From positions 1 through 16,037 of the forward strand of contig CAZCBN010000069.1 in the NCBI GenBank assembly GCA_964496975.1: DNA of 16,037 bases, in the 5' to 3' direction. Position numbers and translations under genes: made by a program. The notes under the pieces are model-generated. The model saw nothing but the letters and a program-made list of their open reading frames with translations, was not told the origin of the DNA and ran no database searches. Below are positions 1-7,042 of the stretch, piece after piece. The stretch comes from CAZCBN01 sp964496975. Lineage in GTDB: Bacteria > Planctomycetota > Phycisphaerae > Phycisphaerales > UBA1924. The first letter of the stretch is position 1. The number at the start of each line of letters is the position of its first letter.

Positions 1-581
1 CGCTGCTCGACGCCGTCGCGAGCCCCGCCCTGCGCCCCGCCGCTGATGAGCTGGAGGCCGCGCTCACCGATCGCCTGCTCGCCGCCGCGGGCGACGCCGA
101 GCGTCCGGCCCTGCTGCGTCGCGCCGCCGCCGTGGGCGAGCGGCTGGGCCGCGGCTCCGCCGCCGCGCGGCAGGTGGAGCTCGCCGAGGCCACGCTCGAC
201 GCCGACCCGCGGCACGCCCTGCACATCGCCGAGACCCTCGGCTGGCGCGCCGCCGACATCGAGGGCGGCCGCGACCGCCTCGCCCTGCTGCGGGCCCGGG
301 CCCTGCTGGCCCTGGGCGACGCCGACGCCGCGGCCTTCGCCACGCTGAAGGAGCTCACCTCCCACCTCCGGCCCGAAGACGCCGCCGCCGCGCCGCAGAT
401 CTATTGGCCCGCCCACACCCTGCTGCTCGAGCTGCTCGCGCAGCACGGGGGCGAGGCGCAGGCCGGCCTGCTCCGGGGCCACCTCGCCCGCCTCGCCGCC
501 GTGGACCCCGCGCTCGGCGGCGAGCCCTGGGCCGCCCGGCTCCGGGCCCTGCGCACCGAGTCGCCCGCCCCGCCCCGGTAA
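1..581 (+). CDS. C-terminal part of an alanine-rich, possibly helical-repeat protein (5' end outside window)
   Basis: An open frame runs in from the left edge (first full codon at base 3) and stops at TAA 579-581, giving about 192 visible residues. The visible part is almost all helix-forming, rich in Ala, Leu, Arg and Glu. It contains pieces such as EATLDADPRHALHIAETLGW and LLRARALLALGDADAA, which resemble the paired-helix pattern of TPR-like repeats. No catalytic motif is visible. The stop lies 9 bases before tmk, so it is probably co-transcribed with tmk and plsY. Codon choice (GCC, CGC, CTC) matches tmk and plsY, which supports the frame. The TPR reading is an inference from pattern only, and the true function may lie in the missing N-terminus. 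Confidence 0.7.
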   Translation, partial: LLDAVASPALRPAADELEAALTDRLLAAAGDAERPALLRRAAAVGERLGRGSAAARQVELAEATLDADPRHALHIAETLGWRAADIEGGRDRLALLRARALLALGDADAAAFATLKELTSHLRPEDAAAAPQIYWPAHTLLLELLAQHGGEAQAGLLRGHLARLAAVDPALGGEPWAARLRALRTESPAPPR

Positions 582-590
582 ACTTGCCCC

Positions 591-1238
591 GTGCCGATCC
601 CCGCCGCGCTCGTCTCCGCCCTGCCGGGCCGCTTCGTCGTCTTTGACGGCCCCGACGGCTCGGGCAAGTCCACGCAGCTCGCCCGTTTCGTCGCCGCCGC
701 CGACCGCGCGGGCGTCGACATCCTGAGCGTCCGCGAGCCCGGCAACACCGAGGTGGGCCAGGAGATCCGCGAGCTGCTCCTCCGCCCGCGCCGCGAGCCC
801 GTCTCCCCCGCCTGCGAGACGCTGCTCTTCATGGCGAGCCGCGCCCAGCTCGTCTCGCGTGAGATCCGCCCCGCCCTCGCCGCGGGGCGCTGCGTCCTCG
901 CCGACCGCTACGTCAGCTCCACCCTCGCCTACCAGGGCACCGCCGGCGGCATCGACGAGCGGCACATCCGCGCCGTCGCCGACCTCGCCTGCGACGGCGT
1001 CTGGCCCGACCTCACCGTCATCTTCGACGTGGACGAGGCCACCGCCGCCCGCCGCCTCAGCCCCCTCCTTGATCGCATGGAGGCCAAGGGCAGCGCCTTC
1101 CACGCCCGCGTCCGCCACGGCTACCTCGACCAGGCCCGCCGCGACCCCGACCGCTACGCTGTCATCGACGCCCGGCCCGACGAGGACACCGTCGCCGCCG
1201 AGCTGCTCCGCGTTCTTCAGGCCCGACTCGCCCGCTAG
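591..1238 (+). CDS. tmk: Thymidylate (dTMP) kinase
   Basis: Phosphorylates dTMP to dTDP with ATP in the cytoplasm, an essential step in dTTP supply. The 215-aa length is usual for the family. The Walker A loop GPDGSGKST is at residues 20-28, the dTMP-binding REPG motif at 48-51, DRYVSSTLAYQG at 105-116, and a LID region ending DRMEAKGSAFHARVRHGYL at 161-179. The P-loop has Gly where type I enzymes carry Arg, so catalysis should use LID arginines as in the E. coli type. One oddity: the usual REPGGT reads REPGNT, with Asn52 in place of the second Gly. The start is GTG at 591, because the P-loop then sits at the normal distance from the N-terminus. No good Shine-Dalgarno is visible, and coupling to the preceding gene 9 bases upstream is likely. 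plsY follows after 38 bases. Confidence 0.95.
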   Translation: MPIPAALVSALPGRFVVFDGPDGSGKSTQLARFVAAADRAGVDILSVREPGNTEVGQEIRELLLRPRREPVSPACETLLFMASRAQLVSREIRPALAAGRCVLADRYVSSTLAYQGTAGGIDERHIRAVADLACDGVWPDLTVIFDVDEATAARRLSPLLDRMEAKGSAFHARVRHGYLDQARRDPDRYAVIDARPDEDTVAAELLRVLQARLAR

Positions 1239-1276
1239 CCCGACCCGCCCTCCGCTCGCCCCCACCCCCGCGCCGC

Positions 1277-2062
1277 ATGCCCCTTCACAACGCACCGTTT
1301 TGGGCCTTTCTCCTCGCCGGCTTCCTGCTCGGCAGCATCCCCTTCGCCCTGCTGCTGGGCCTCGCCCGCGGCGTCGACATCCGCACCGTCGGCAGCAAAA
1401 ACCCCGGCGCCACCAACCTGGGCCGTGCGCTCGGCTTCCGCTGGTTCCTCCTCTGCTTCGTGCTCGACGCCGCCAAGGGCCTCGCCCCCACCCTCGCCTT
1501 TGGCCTCGCCCGCGGCTGGACGGGCCTCAAAAGCTTCAACCTCGCGGCGCCCGACGCGCTCCTCTGGCTCGCCGTCATGGCGACCCCCGTGCTGGGCCAC
1601 ATGTTCAGCCCGTGGATCGGCTTCAAAGGCGGCAAGGGCGTCGCCACCGGATTGGGGGCCCTGCTCGGCGTCTTTCCCGCCCTGGGCATCCCCGGCTTGG
1701 GGGCCCTGGTCGTCTTCCTCGCCACCCTCGCCGGCTGGCGCTACGTCGGCCTCGCCAGCGTCCTCGCCGCCGCCAGCCTGCCGGTCTGGACGTGGTACTT
1801 CTTTGAGCTGACCGCCCGCGCCCTCACCAAGCGCCCCGAGTTCCCGGGCGACGCCCCCGTCCGCTTCGCCACCAACCCGGCGCCGTTCGTCGCCGTCGCC
1901 GCCGCGCTCGCCGTCCTGGTGATTGTGAAGCACCGCGGCAACCTGCAGCGCCTCGCCCGCGGCACCGAGCCCAAGATCGGCCGCCGCCCCGCCGCCTCGG
2001 CTCCGGCCACTCCCGCAGCCCAGCCGTCCCCACCCCTTCCCCCGGAGCAGGCGGCCCGATAA
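1277..2062 (+). CDS. plsY: Acylphosphate:glycerol-3-phosphate acyltransferase PlsY
   Basis: Integral inner-membrane enzyme that transfers an acyl group from acyl-phosphate to glycerol-3-phosphate, the first step of phospholipid synthesis (partner PlsX not in the window). Family motifs are in order: GSIPFALLLG at residues 19-28; GSKNPGATNLGRALG at 39-53; GH followed by SPW and FKGGKGVATGLG at 107-127; KHRGNLQRLARGTEPKIGRR at 218-237. Hydrophobic segments near 8-30, 54-78, 92-110, 122-150 and 155-176, with another at 203-217, fit the multi-pass fold. At 261 aa it is longer than the common ~200 aa. The extra length is an inner segment around 175-205 and a Pro/Ala-rich tail after 237, probably disordered. 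ATG 1277 places the first membrane segment and motif 1 normally. Confidence 0.95.
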   Translation: MPLHNAPFWAFLLAGFLLGSIPFALLLGLARGVDIRTVGSKNPGATNLGRALGFRWFLLCFVLDAAKGLAPTLAFGLARGWTGLKSFNLAAPDALLWLAVMATPVLGHMFSPWIGFKGGKGVATGLGALLGVFPALGIPGLGALVVFLATLAGWRYVGLASVLAAASLPVWTWYFFELTARALTKRPEFPGDAPVRFATNPAPFVAVAAALAVLVIVKHRGNLQRLARGTEPKIGRRPAASAPATPAAQPSPPLPPEQAAR

Positions 2063-2276
2063 CTCGCGGCCCCCGCCTTCACCGCCCGTCCCCCACGTTC
2101 CCCGCGTGCTCGCGCGAAAGCATCCTCATCGCGCGTCCGTGCGCGCGCCGATAGGCGCTTGCCTGAGGACCGTGAACGTCGAGAACGCCCGATTCCGGAC
2201 TTTCCCGAAGTTCCCAGCCCGCGCAACGGATGCGCTGGACTCCCCAGGATCGGGCCTGTCGTTCAGCCCGGCTGCT

Positions 2277-2308
2277 CGGTGGATCGATCGTAAGTGATTG
2301 ATCCATCG
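2277..2308 (+). promoter_or_regulatory. Inverted repeat / hairpin upstream of the FSRP-repeat gene
   Basis: Bases 2277-2289 pair with 2296-2308 around a six-base loop (GTAAGT). The core is TGGATCGATC facing GATTGATCCA. As RNA this gives a 13-bp stem with two G-U wobbles. It lies about 80 bases before the ATG at 2387 and has no T-tract, so it is more likely a 5'-leader structure or an operator palindrome than a terminator. The role is inferred only. Confidence 0.5.
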
Positions 2309-2371
2309 CCGCAGCACCAGCCGCCCCGGCCCGCCGAGCCTCAAAGGCCCGGCACCGCAACGCGGCACGTC

Positions 2372-2378
2372 AAGGAGG
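2372..2378 (+). promoter_or_regulatory. Strong Shine-Dalgarno (AAGGAGG)
   Basis: AAGGAGG ends 8 bases before ATG 2387. It decides the start of the 116-aa gene over the in-frame ATG at 2294, which lies inside the hairpin region and has no such site. Confidence 0.8.
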
Positions 2379-2386
2379 ATCGACCC

Positions 2387-2737
2387 ATGCCCGCGCTCCG
2401 CCTCGTCGGTATCGAACCCATCCGCGACCGTGACGCCGCGATCCCCTTCCCGGGCCGCAGCGCCCCCGCCGCCCGCTTCGGCCGGGCCGACACCGCGGGC
2501 CCCCGCGGCTTCGCCCGCGGCGACTTCAGCCGACCCGGGTTCAGCCGACCCGAGTTCAACCGACCCGAGTTCAGCCGGCCCGACTTCACCCAAACCGACA
2601 TCGCCCGCGACGTCGACCGCGTGCTCGATCTCGCCCAGCGGCAGCTCGACGAGGCCATCGAGCTGAACGAGAGCCTCGCCCCGTTCGCCTTCGCCGCCTG
2701 GGCCCCGACCGACGACGAAGGCCCCCGGGCCGCCTGA
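2387..2737 (+). CDS. Unrecognised 116-aa protein with F-S-R-P-E pentapeptide repeats
   Basis: I do not recognise a family. The protein starts MPALRLVGIEPIRDRDAAIPF. A low-complexity Arg/Pro/Ala/Gly stretch follows, then four or five copies of a five-residue unit, FSRPG-FSRPE-FNRPE-FSRPD-FTQTD (about residues 47-71). The C-terminal part, DIARDVDRVLDLAQRQLDEAIELNESLAPF, is amphipathic and probably one or two helices. No signal peptide or membrane segment is seen, so a cytoplasmic location is likely. The very good ribosome binding site suggests real and efficient translation. It is convergent with the SpoIIE phosphatase gene. The pentapeptide stretch could be a flexible linker or an interaction surface, but nothing in the sequence settles that. 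Confidence 0.65.
   Translation: MPALRLVGIEPIRDRDAAIPFPGRSAPAARFGRADTAGPRGFARGDFSRPGFSRPEFNRPEFSRPDFTQTDIARDVDRVLDLAQRQLDEAIELNESLAPFAFAAWAPTDDEGPRAA
2525..2599 (+). repeat. Tandem 15-bp repeat (4 close copies plus 1 degenerate)
   Basis: Units of TTCAGCCGACCCGRG begin at 2525, 2540, 2555 and 2570, with a decayed unit at 2585. Copies two and three differ at one base. The 15-base period keeps the reading frame and encodes the FSRPx repeat, so copy number could change between strains without breaking the gene. Confidence 0.85.
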
Positions 2738-2740
2738 GTC

Positions 2741-2773
2741 CCGCGCCGCCCGAGCCCGGCCCTCTCGGCGCGG
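2741..2773. terminator. GC hairpin between convergent stop codons, possible bidirectional terminator
   Basis: CCGCGCCG at 2741-2748 pairs with CGGCGCGG at 2766-2773 (8 bp, 17-base loop). It fills almost the whole 40-base gap between two convergent genes. There is no T-tract on either side, so if it ends transcription it would do so without the classic U-run or with Rho. Confidence 0.4.
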
Positions 2774-2777
2774 CCCC

Positions 2778-4679
2778 TCACGTCCGCCGCAGCACCACCA
2801 GCGTCTCATCGTCCACCCGGCGTCGCAGCCCGACGAACCGGCGCGACGCCCACACGACGTGGTCCAGCACGTCGGCCGCGCTCGCCCCGGGCTTCTCGCT
2901 CAGGCACGACAGCACGCTCTCGACAAACCGGCTCCAGCCCCACTTCTCGCCCTGAAAGTTCCGCGCGTCCGTCACGCCGTCGGTGAAGGCCACCAGCACG
3001 TCGCCCGACTCCAACTGGTGCACGTACCGCGGGTACTCCTGCGCCGGGTCCACGCCCAGCACGAGCCCCCCCACGCCCAGCGGCATCACGTCGTCGCGCG
3101 TCGGCCGCTTGCCCCCGCGCACGCGGACCAGGAAGGGCGGCTCGTGCCCCGCCGAGCAGTACGTCAGCCGCCCGCTCCCCGGCTCCACCACGCCGTACCA
3201 CAGCGTCGCGAACTCGCTCTCCAGCGTGTCGCGGCACATCGCGACGTTCACGTTCGCGATCACCCGGTCTAGGTCGTACACGTTCTGGGCGTACGCGCGC
3301 AGGCTCGCCCGCACCGCTGACATCAGCAGCGCCGCCGCCACGCCCTTGCCCACCACATCGCCCACCACCAGGCCCAGGCTCGCCGACGCCCCCTCGCCCA
3401 GCAGGAAGGCGTCGTAGAAGTCGCCCCCCAGCTCGTAGCTCGGGTCGCTCCGCGCCGCCACGTCCAGCCCCGGCAGCCGCGGCAGCACCGCCGGCAGCAT
3501 CCGCGTCTGCACGTCGCGCGCAAGCCGGAGCTGGCGTTCCATCCGCCGCTCCTCGCGCTCCACCGCCAGCAGCCGCGCCTGCTGCACCGCCGTCGCCGCC
3601 TGCTCGCCGATCGTCCGCAGCAGCCGCAGCTCGGGGACGCTGAAGCGCCGCGGCGTGCGGCTGTAGAGCCGGAAGACGCCGATGGGCCGCCCGCGGAACA
3701 CCATCGCCGTGCTCACAAACCCGCGGATGTTCTCCTGCCGGCACCGCTCGGGCCGCAGCACCCGCGGGTCGCTCCACAGGTCTTCCACCGCGAGCGTCTC
3801 GCCCGCCAGCACGAGCCGGTCAAACCGCCGAAGCTTGCTCAGGGGCAGCGGGTCGCTGAGCCAGCCCGGCGACAGGTGGCTGCTCGCGATCGTCTGCACC
3901 TCGCGCTCGTCGTCCACCGCCGCGGGCGTCGCCGGCGCCGCCTCGCCCGGCCCCTCGGGGAACAGCACCACCGACCCCGCGTCCAGTCCAAAGACCTCCA
4001 GCGCCGAATCCAGCGCCGCCTGCAGCATCACCTCAACGCCCGCCTGCTGGTTCGCGAGCAGGCTGCTCAGGCGGAACAGCACCGCGAGCTCCTGCACCCG
4101 GTGCCGAAGGTCCAGCACGTCCGTGCACAGCTCCCCGCTGGTGGAGGCGACCAGCTCCAGCGACCGCGTCACCCGCGCCCGCGCCGCCTCACCGACCGCC
4201 CCCGGCGCGTCGGCCGCGCCCGGCGGCCCCACCACCAGCTCGCCGATCGACCGCCCCTCCACCCGGATCGGCACCCGCGTCGCCCCAACCGCCACCGGCG
4301 GCGCGTCCGCCTCCACCCGCCACGGCGGCGTCGCCCCCGGCGCCGGCACGATCCGCAGCCCCGCCTCGTCCCGCAGCTCCACCACCAGCCCCGACAGCGC
4401 GCTCAGCTCCACGCACAGGTTCGCGAGCGACCCGTCGGTCAAAAACTCCCGGATGGACGTCCCCCGCCCCGGCGCCTTCACGCTCGGCGCCGCGAGCGAC
4501 CGCGCCACGCCGCCGCCCAAGCCGCCCACCGGGCCGCCCACCGAAGCCCCCACAGGGCCCCCGTCGCCCGCGCGCGTCGCCGCGGCCGCCGTCGCCGCGT
4601 CCGCCGCGGTGGGCATGGGCATCGGGGACGTCGATCCGGCGCGCGGCTGCGGGGCATCGGGCCCGGCGAGCGTGGTCAT
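2778..4679 (-). CDS. GAF-domain SpoIIE-type (PPM/PP2C-like) serine phosphatase
   Basis: Predicted metal-dependent phosphoserine/phosphothreonine phosphatase of the RsbU/SpoIIE group, 633 aa. Residues 1-70 are a disordered Ala/Gly/Pro lead. 74-150 form a small sensor-like domain, perhaps PocR-like (weak). About 200-370 is a GAF domain, followed by a charged helix (370-395) typical of linkers to SpoIIE. 390-632 is the catalytic domain, with metal-binding motifs GGDFYD (418-423), GDVVGKG (440-446), GHEPPFL (511-517), FTDGVTDA (565-572) and DDET (623-626), all key Asp present. Its ATG overlaps the stop of the upstream exported-protein gene as ATGA (4676-4679), so translation is probably coupled. 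Relatives usually dephosphorylate an anti-sigma-factor antagonist. No STAS or HPK-type kinase gene lies in the window, so the substrate is unknown. Confidence 0.9.
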   Translation of the reverse strand: MTTLAGPDAPQPRAGSTSPMPMPTAADAATAAAATRAGDGGPVGASVGGPVGGLGGGVARSLAAPSVKAPGRGTSIREFLTDGSLANLCVELSALSGLVVELRDEAGLRIVPAPGATPPWRVEADAPPVAVGATRVPIRVEGRSIGELVVGPPGAADAPGAVGEAARARVTRSLELVASTSGELCTDVLDLRHRVQELAVLFRLSSLLANQQAGVEVMLQAALDSALEVFGLDAGSVVLFPEGPGEAAPATPAAVDDEREVQTIASSHLSPGWLSDPLPLSKLRRFDRLVLAGETLAVEDLWSDPRVLRPERCRQENIRGFVSTAMVFRGRPIGVFRLYSRTPRRFSVPELRLLRTIGEQAATAVQQARLLAVEREERRMERQLRLARDVQTRMLPAVLPRLPGLDVAARSDPSYELGGDFYDAFLLGEGASASLGLVVGDVVGKGVAAALLMSAVRASLRAYAQNVYDLDRVIANVNVAMCRDTLESEFATLWYGVVEPGSGRLTYCSAGHEPPFLVRVRGGKRPTRDDVMPLGVGGLVLGVDPAQEYPRYVHQLESGDVLVAFTDGVTDARNFQGEKWGWSRFVESVLSCLSEKPGASAADVLDHVVWASRRFVGLRRRVDDETLVVLRRT

Positions 4680-6856
4680 CCACCCTCCCCGACCGGCGCC
4701 GTCTGCTGCTCCTGTCGCCCGTCCTGCGGCCCGCCCGCCGGATCCGTCGGCGCCGCCTCGTTCAGCCAGAGTTCCCGCAGCAGCGCCGCGAGCCGCGCGT
4801 CGCTGGAGGGGCCGCCGTCCGCCGCCGCGGGGTCGCCCGCCGCGGCCGCCGCGAACGACGAAAGCCCCGCGTCCACCAGGTCGCGCCGGTTCACCTGCCG
4901 CGACAGATACGCCAGCAGCAGCCCCGCCTCGCGCCGCACGCGGGGCGAGGCCTCGGCTGCCCCGCCGGCCCCGCCGCCCGTCGCCCCGCCCGCCCCCGGC
5001 GTCACGCCGCGGAGCTGCTCCAGCAGCGACTCCACCCGCTCCGCCGAGGGCAGCAGCCCCGGGCCGTACCGGGCCGCGGCCACCTCGGGGTGGTCCAGCA
5101 GCAGTTGCCGAAGGTTGATCGCCGCCGACAGGAACATGCCCCCGCCGAGCTGCGCGTGCACCCGCCCCATCTGCGCCGCCACATCCGCCGGACGCGCCGC
5201 CAGCGCCGTCGTGAAGCGCTCCTCGGCGTCAAAGTACCGCCCGTCGGCCAGCAGCCGCTGGCCCGTGCGCATGTGTTCGTGGTACACGTCGCGGCCGGCC
5301 GGGTCTCCCGCCACCAGCCCCGGCACGAACTCCGTCAGCGGCTCGCCCGACTCGCGCAGCACCCGCAGCGTGCGCGCGTCAAATTTCAGCCCGCCCGTGC
5401 CGCCCGCCCCGCGCGACGCGTCGCCGCCCTCGGCCGAGCCCTCGGCACCGCCCGGCGCCTCACCCGCGCCGGCCTCTGCGCCAGCGCCTGCTTCAGCCGA
5501 AGCCGGAGCCGCGGCCTCGTCCGCTCGTTGCTCGCCCGCCAGTTGCTCGCGCAGCGCCGCGACGCGCTGCCGCCACGCCTCGTTGGCGGACACGGGCGCC
5601 ACGGCCGGCCCAGCGCCCGGCCCAGCGCCCGCTGCAGCAGCCGGGTCGGTTGCCGTCCCGGGGTTCGCCGCGCCGGTTGTGGTCGTGCCCGTCGCCGTCA
5701 CGCCCGCGACGGCCAGGGCCGCCCGCTGCCGCTCGCGCAGTTGCTCGTACGCCGACCGCGGCCCCGCGGCCGGCAGGTTGGTGCTCGCCGCGGCGTTGCT
5801 GAGCCGGCCCGGGTCGATGGCCGTGGGCGCACGCCCCGTCTCCTGCCGCGTGCTGCCAAACTCACCCCCGCCGCCGACGCGCAGCGGCTCGGTGCCGCCC
5901 CCCCCGCCCGCGGCCGCGCCGGCGCCCGCGGCCCGCCCCGGGTCCACCCGTCCCGCCGACAGCGGCCCGCCCGCGCCAGTCAGACCAGCCCCAGAAGCCC
6001 CTGCGCCTGCCGCCGGGTTCAGCGCGGGGTCGGTGTTGAAGGTGGCGTTGGGGTCTTCGTCCTGGGCCGCGGGCTGCGACGCCAGGTCGGCCAGCGGCGC
6101 GAGCCGCACCCCGCGCAGCGCCGACGCCGTCACGCCCGCCCCGCCCCGGCCGCCGCTCGCGGTGCCGATCAGCGTCGGGTTCAGGTCGCGGTTGGCGACA
6201 TACGCCGAGGGCGACCGCAGCGACCACAGCAGGCTGCCCCGCCGGTCGGCCTCCGGGTCGGTCGCGGACCGCTGCTGCAGGCCCGTCAGCGCCCCCGTCG
6301 GCCCGCTCGTCACGCTGAAGCCGCTCGCGCCCGCGCCCGACTGCGGCACATAAAACCCGCCGATCAGCCCCTGCGGCGGGCGGCTGCCCGTCGTCAGCGC
6401 CGCCTGGTATTGCAGCGCGTCCGTCCCGCGGATGCCCGCCCCGGCCAGCCCGCTCACCAGGCTGTCGCGGCGGAACGCGAAGAGATCGTTCGACCCAAGC
6501 GACGCTCGAAAATCGCCCGGCGCCGTGTACCCCACATCGCCCCGGAACGACAGCCCGTTGGGCGCGTTCCCCGTCACAATCGCGTTGCGGAAGCGCAGCT
6601 CCTGCGCGAAGTCGGGCCGGGCTTGGTTGTACCGCCCCTGCGCGCTCAGGCTGTTGTCCAGCGCGCGGCCGTCGCCCAGCGCGTTCTGCGCAAAGGCCCG
6701 CGGCCCGAACCACGCCACACCCAGCGCAAGCCCCGCCGCCGCGGCCCACAGGCGCGCCGACCCACGGGCCGCCGGCGTCGCCGCCGGAAGGGCCAGCGCC
6801 GAGCGCACCGCGGTGGCAAGGACCGCCGGGAATGGATCGCGGGCCGCGCGGGGCAT
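4676..6856 (-). CDS. Exported protein with conserved mature N-terminus and C-terminal TPR-like repeats
   Basis: About 726 aa. Residues 1-56 look like a long signal peptide: a basic lead, then LWAAAAGLALGVAWFGPRAFA, with likely cleavage at AFA-QN. The mature start (57-135) is rich in defined motifs such as NALGDGRALD, RFRNAIVTGNAPNGLSFRGD and SLGSNDLFAFRRDSL. It looks like a conserved domain I associate with planctomycete proteins of unknown function. Residues 260-490 are long Ala/Gly/Pro/Thr low-complexity. A TPR-like pair occupies about 521-590 (MRTGQRLLADGRYFDAEERFTTALAARPADV). The start was chosen because AAGGAGG (6863-6869) lies 6 bases upstream; an in-frame ATG at 6973 lacks this. It is coupled to the phosphatase gene. 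No enzyme motif is visible. A cell-envelope scaffold or sensor is possible but inferred. Confidence 0.75.
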   Translation of the reverse strand: MPRAARDPFPAVLATAVRSALALPAATPAARGSARLWAAAAGLALGVAWFGPRAFAQNALGDGRALDNSLSAQGRYNQARPDFAQELRFRNAIVTGNAPNGLSFRGDVGYTAPGDFRASLGSNDLFAFRRDSLVSGLAGAGIRGTDALQYQAALTTGSRPPQGLIGGFYVPQSGAGASGFSVTSGPTGALTGLQQRSATDPEADRRGSLLWSLRSPSAYVANRDLNPTLIGTASGGRGGAGVTASALRGVRLAPLADLASQPAAQDEDPNATFNTDPALNPAAGAGASGAGLTGAGGPLSAGRVDPGRAAGAGAAAGGGGGTEPLRVGGGGEFGSTRQETGRAPTAIDPGRLSNAAASTNLPAAGPRSAYEQLRERQRAALAVAGVTATGTTTTGAANPGTATDPAAAAGAGPGAGPAVAPVSANEAWRQRVAALREQLAGEQRADEAAAPASAEAGAGAEAGAGEAPGGAEGSAEGGDASRGAGGTGGLKFDARTLRVLRESGEPLTEFVPGLVAGDPAGRDVYHEHMRTGQRLLADGRYFDAEERFTTALAARPADVAAQMGRVHAQLGGGMFLSAAINLRQLLLDHPEVAAARYGPGLLPSAERVESLLEQLRGVTPGAGGATGGGAGGAAEASPRVRREAGLLLAYLSRQVNRRDLVDAGLSSFAAAAAGDPAAADGGPSSDARLAALLRELWLNEAAPTDPAGGPQDGRQEQQTAPVGEGG

Positions 6857-6862
6857 GGCAAG

Positions 6863-6869
6863 CCTCCTT
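6863..6869 (-). promoter_or_regulatory. Strong Shine-Dalgarno (AAGGAGG) for the exported-protein gene
   Basis: On the minus strand AAGGAGG precedes ATG 6856 by 6 bases. It fixes the start of the exported protein 39 codons downstream of the longest open frame and leaves a proper signal peptide at the N-terminus. Confidence 0.8.
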
Positions 6870-6882
6870 CTGCAGGGGAGTT

Positions 6883-6907
6883 TACGCAGATTCACGCGTG
6901 CCTGTTC
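6883..6907 (-). promoter_or_regulatory. Candidate ECF-type promoter (GAAC-N17-CGTA)
   Basis: Reading the minus strand, GAAC (6907-6904) is followed after 17 bases by CGTA (6886-6883). ECF sigma factors commonly use a GAAC-like -35 and a CGTC/CGTA-like -10 at about this spacing. Transcription would begin near 6875, leaving a short leader that contains the Shine-Dalgarno. The stretch 6880-6960 is also the most AT-rich in the neighbourhood. Short motifs like this occur by chance, and the link to the local sigma factor is inference. Confidence 0.3.
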
Positions 6908-7042
6908 GCGAAGAACCGAACAAACATCAATCAAACCCGCGTTCGTCTCATCCCCAGCCCGCGGCCACCGCAACGCGACGTCGTCGCGATGAGGGCGTCG
7001 CCGAACGTCGGAACGCGTTCACGCCGTCCGCCGACCGGGGGT

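Larger units (their letters stand above)
2063..2386 (+). other. Gene-free leader between plsY and the FSRP-repeat gene
   Basis: 324 bases with no convincing coding region. The short open frames here have no ribosome binding site and no recognisable motif. The stretch holds one clear inverted repeat (2277-2308) and, at its right end, a strong Shine-Dalgarno. It is somewhat less GC-biased than the genes around it (for example around 2160-2300), as expected of a promoter region. I could not pick out a -35/-10 pair with confidence. No T-tract terminator follows plsY. Confidence 0.6.

Noticed and set aside
2063..2110. Terminator after plsY
   Set aside because: No stable stem followed by a T-run was found in this stretch.
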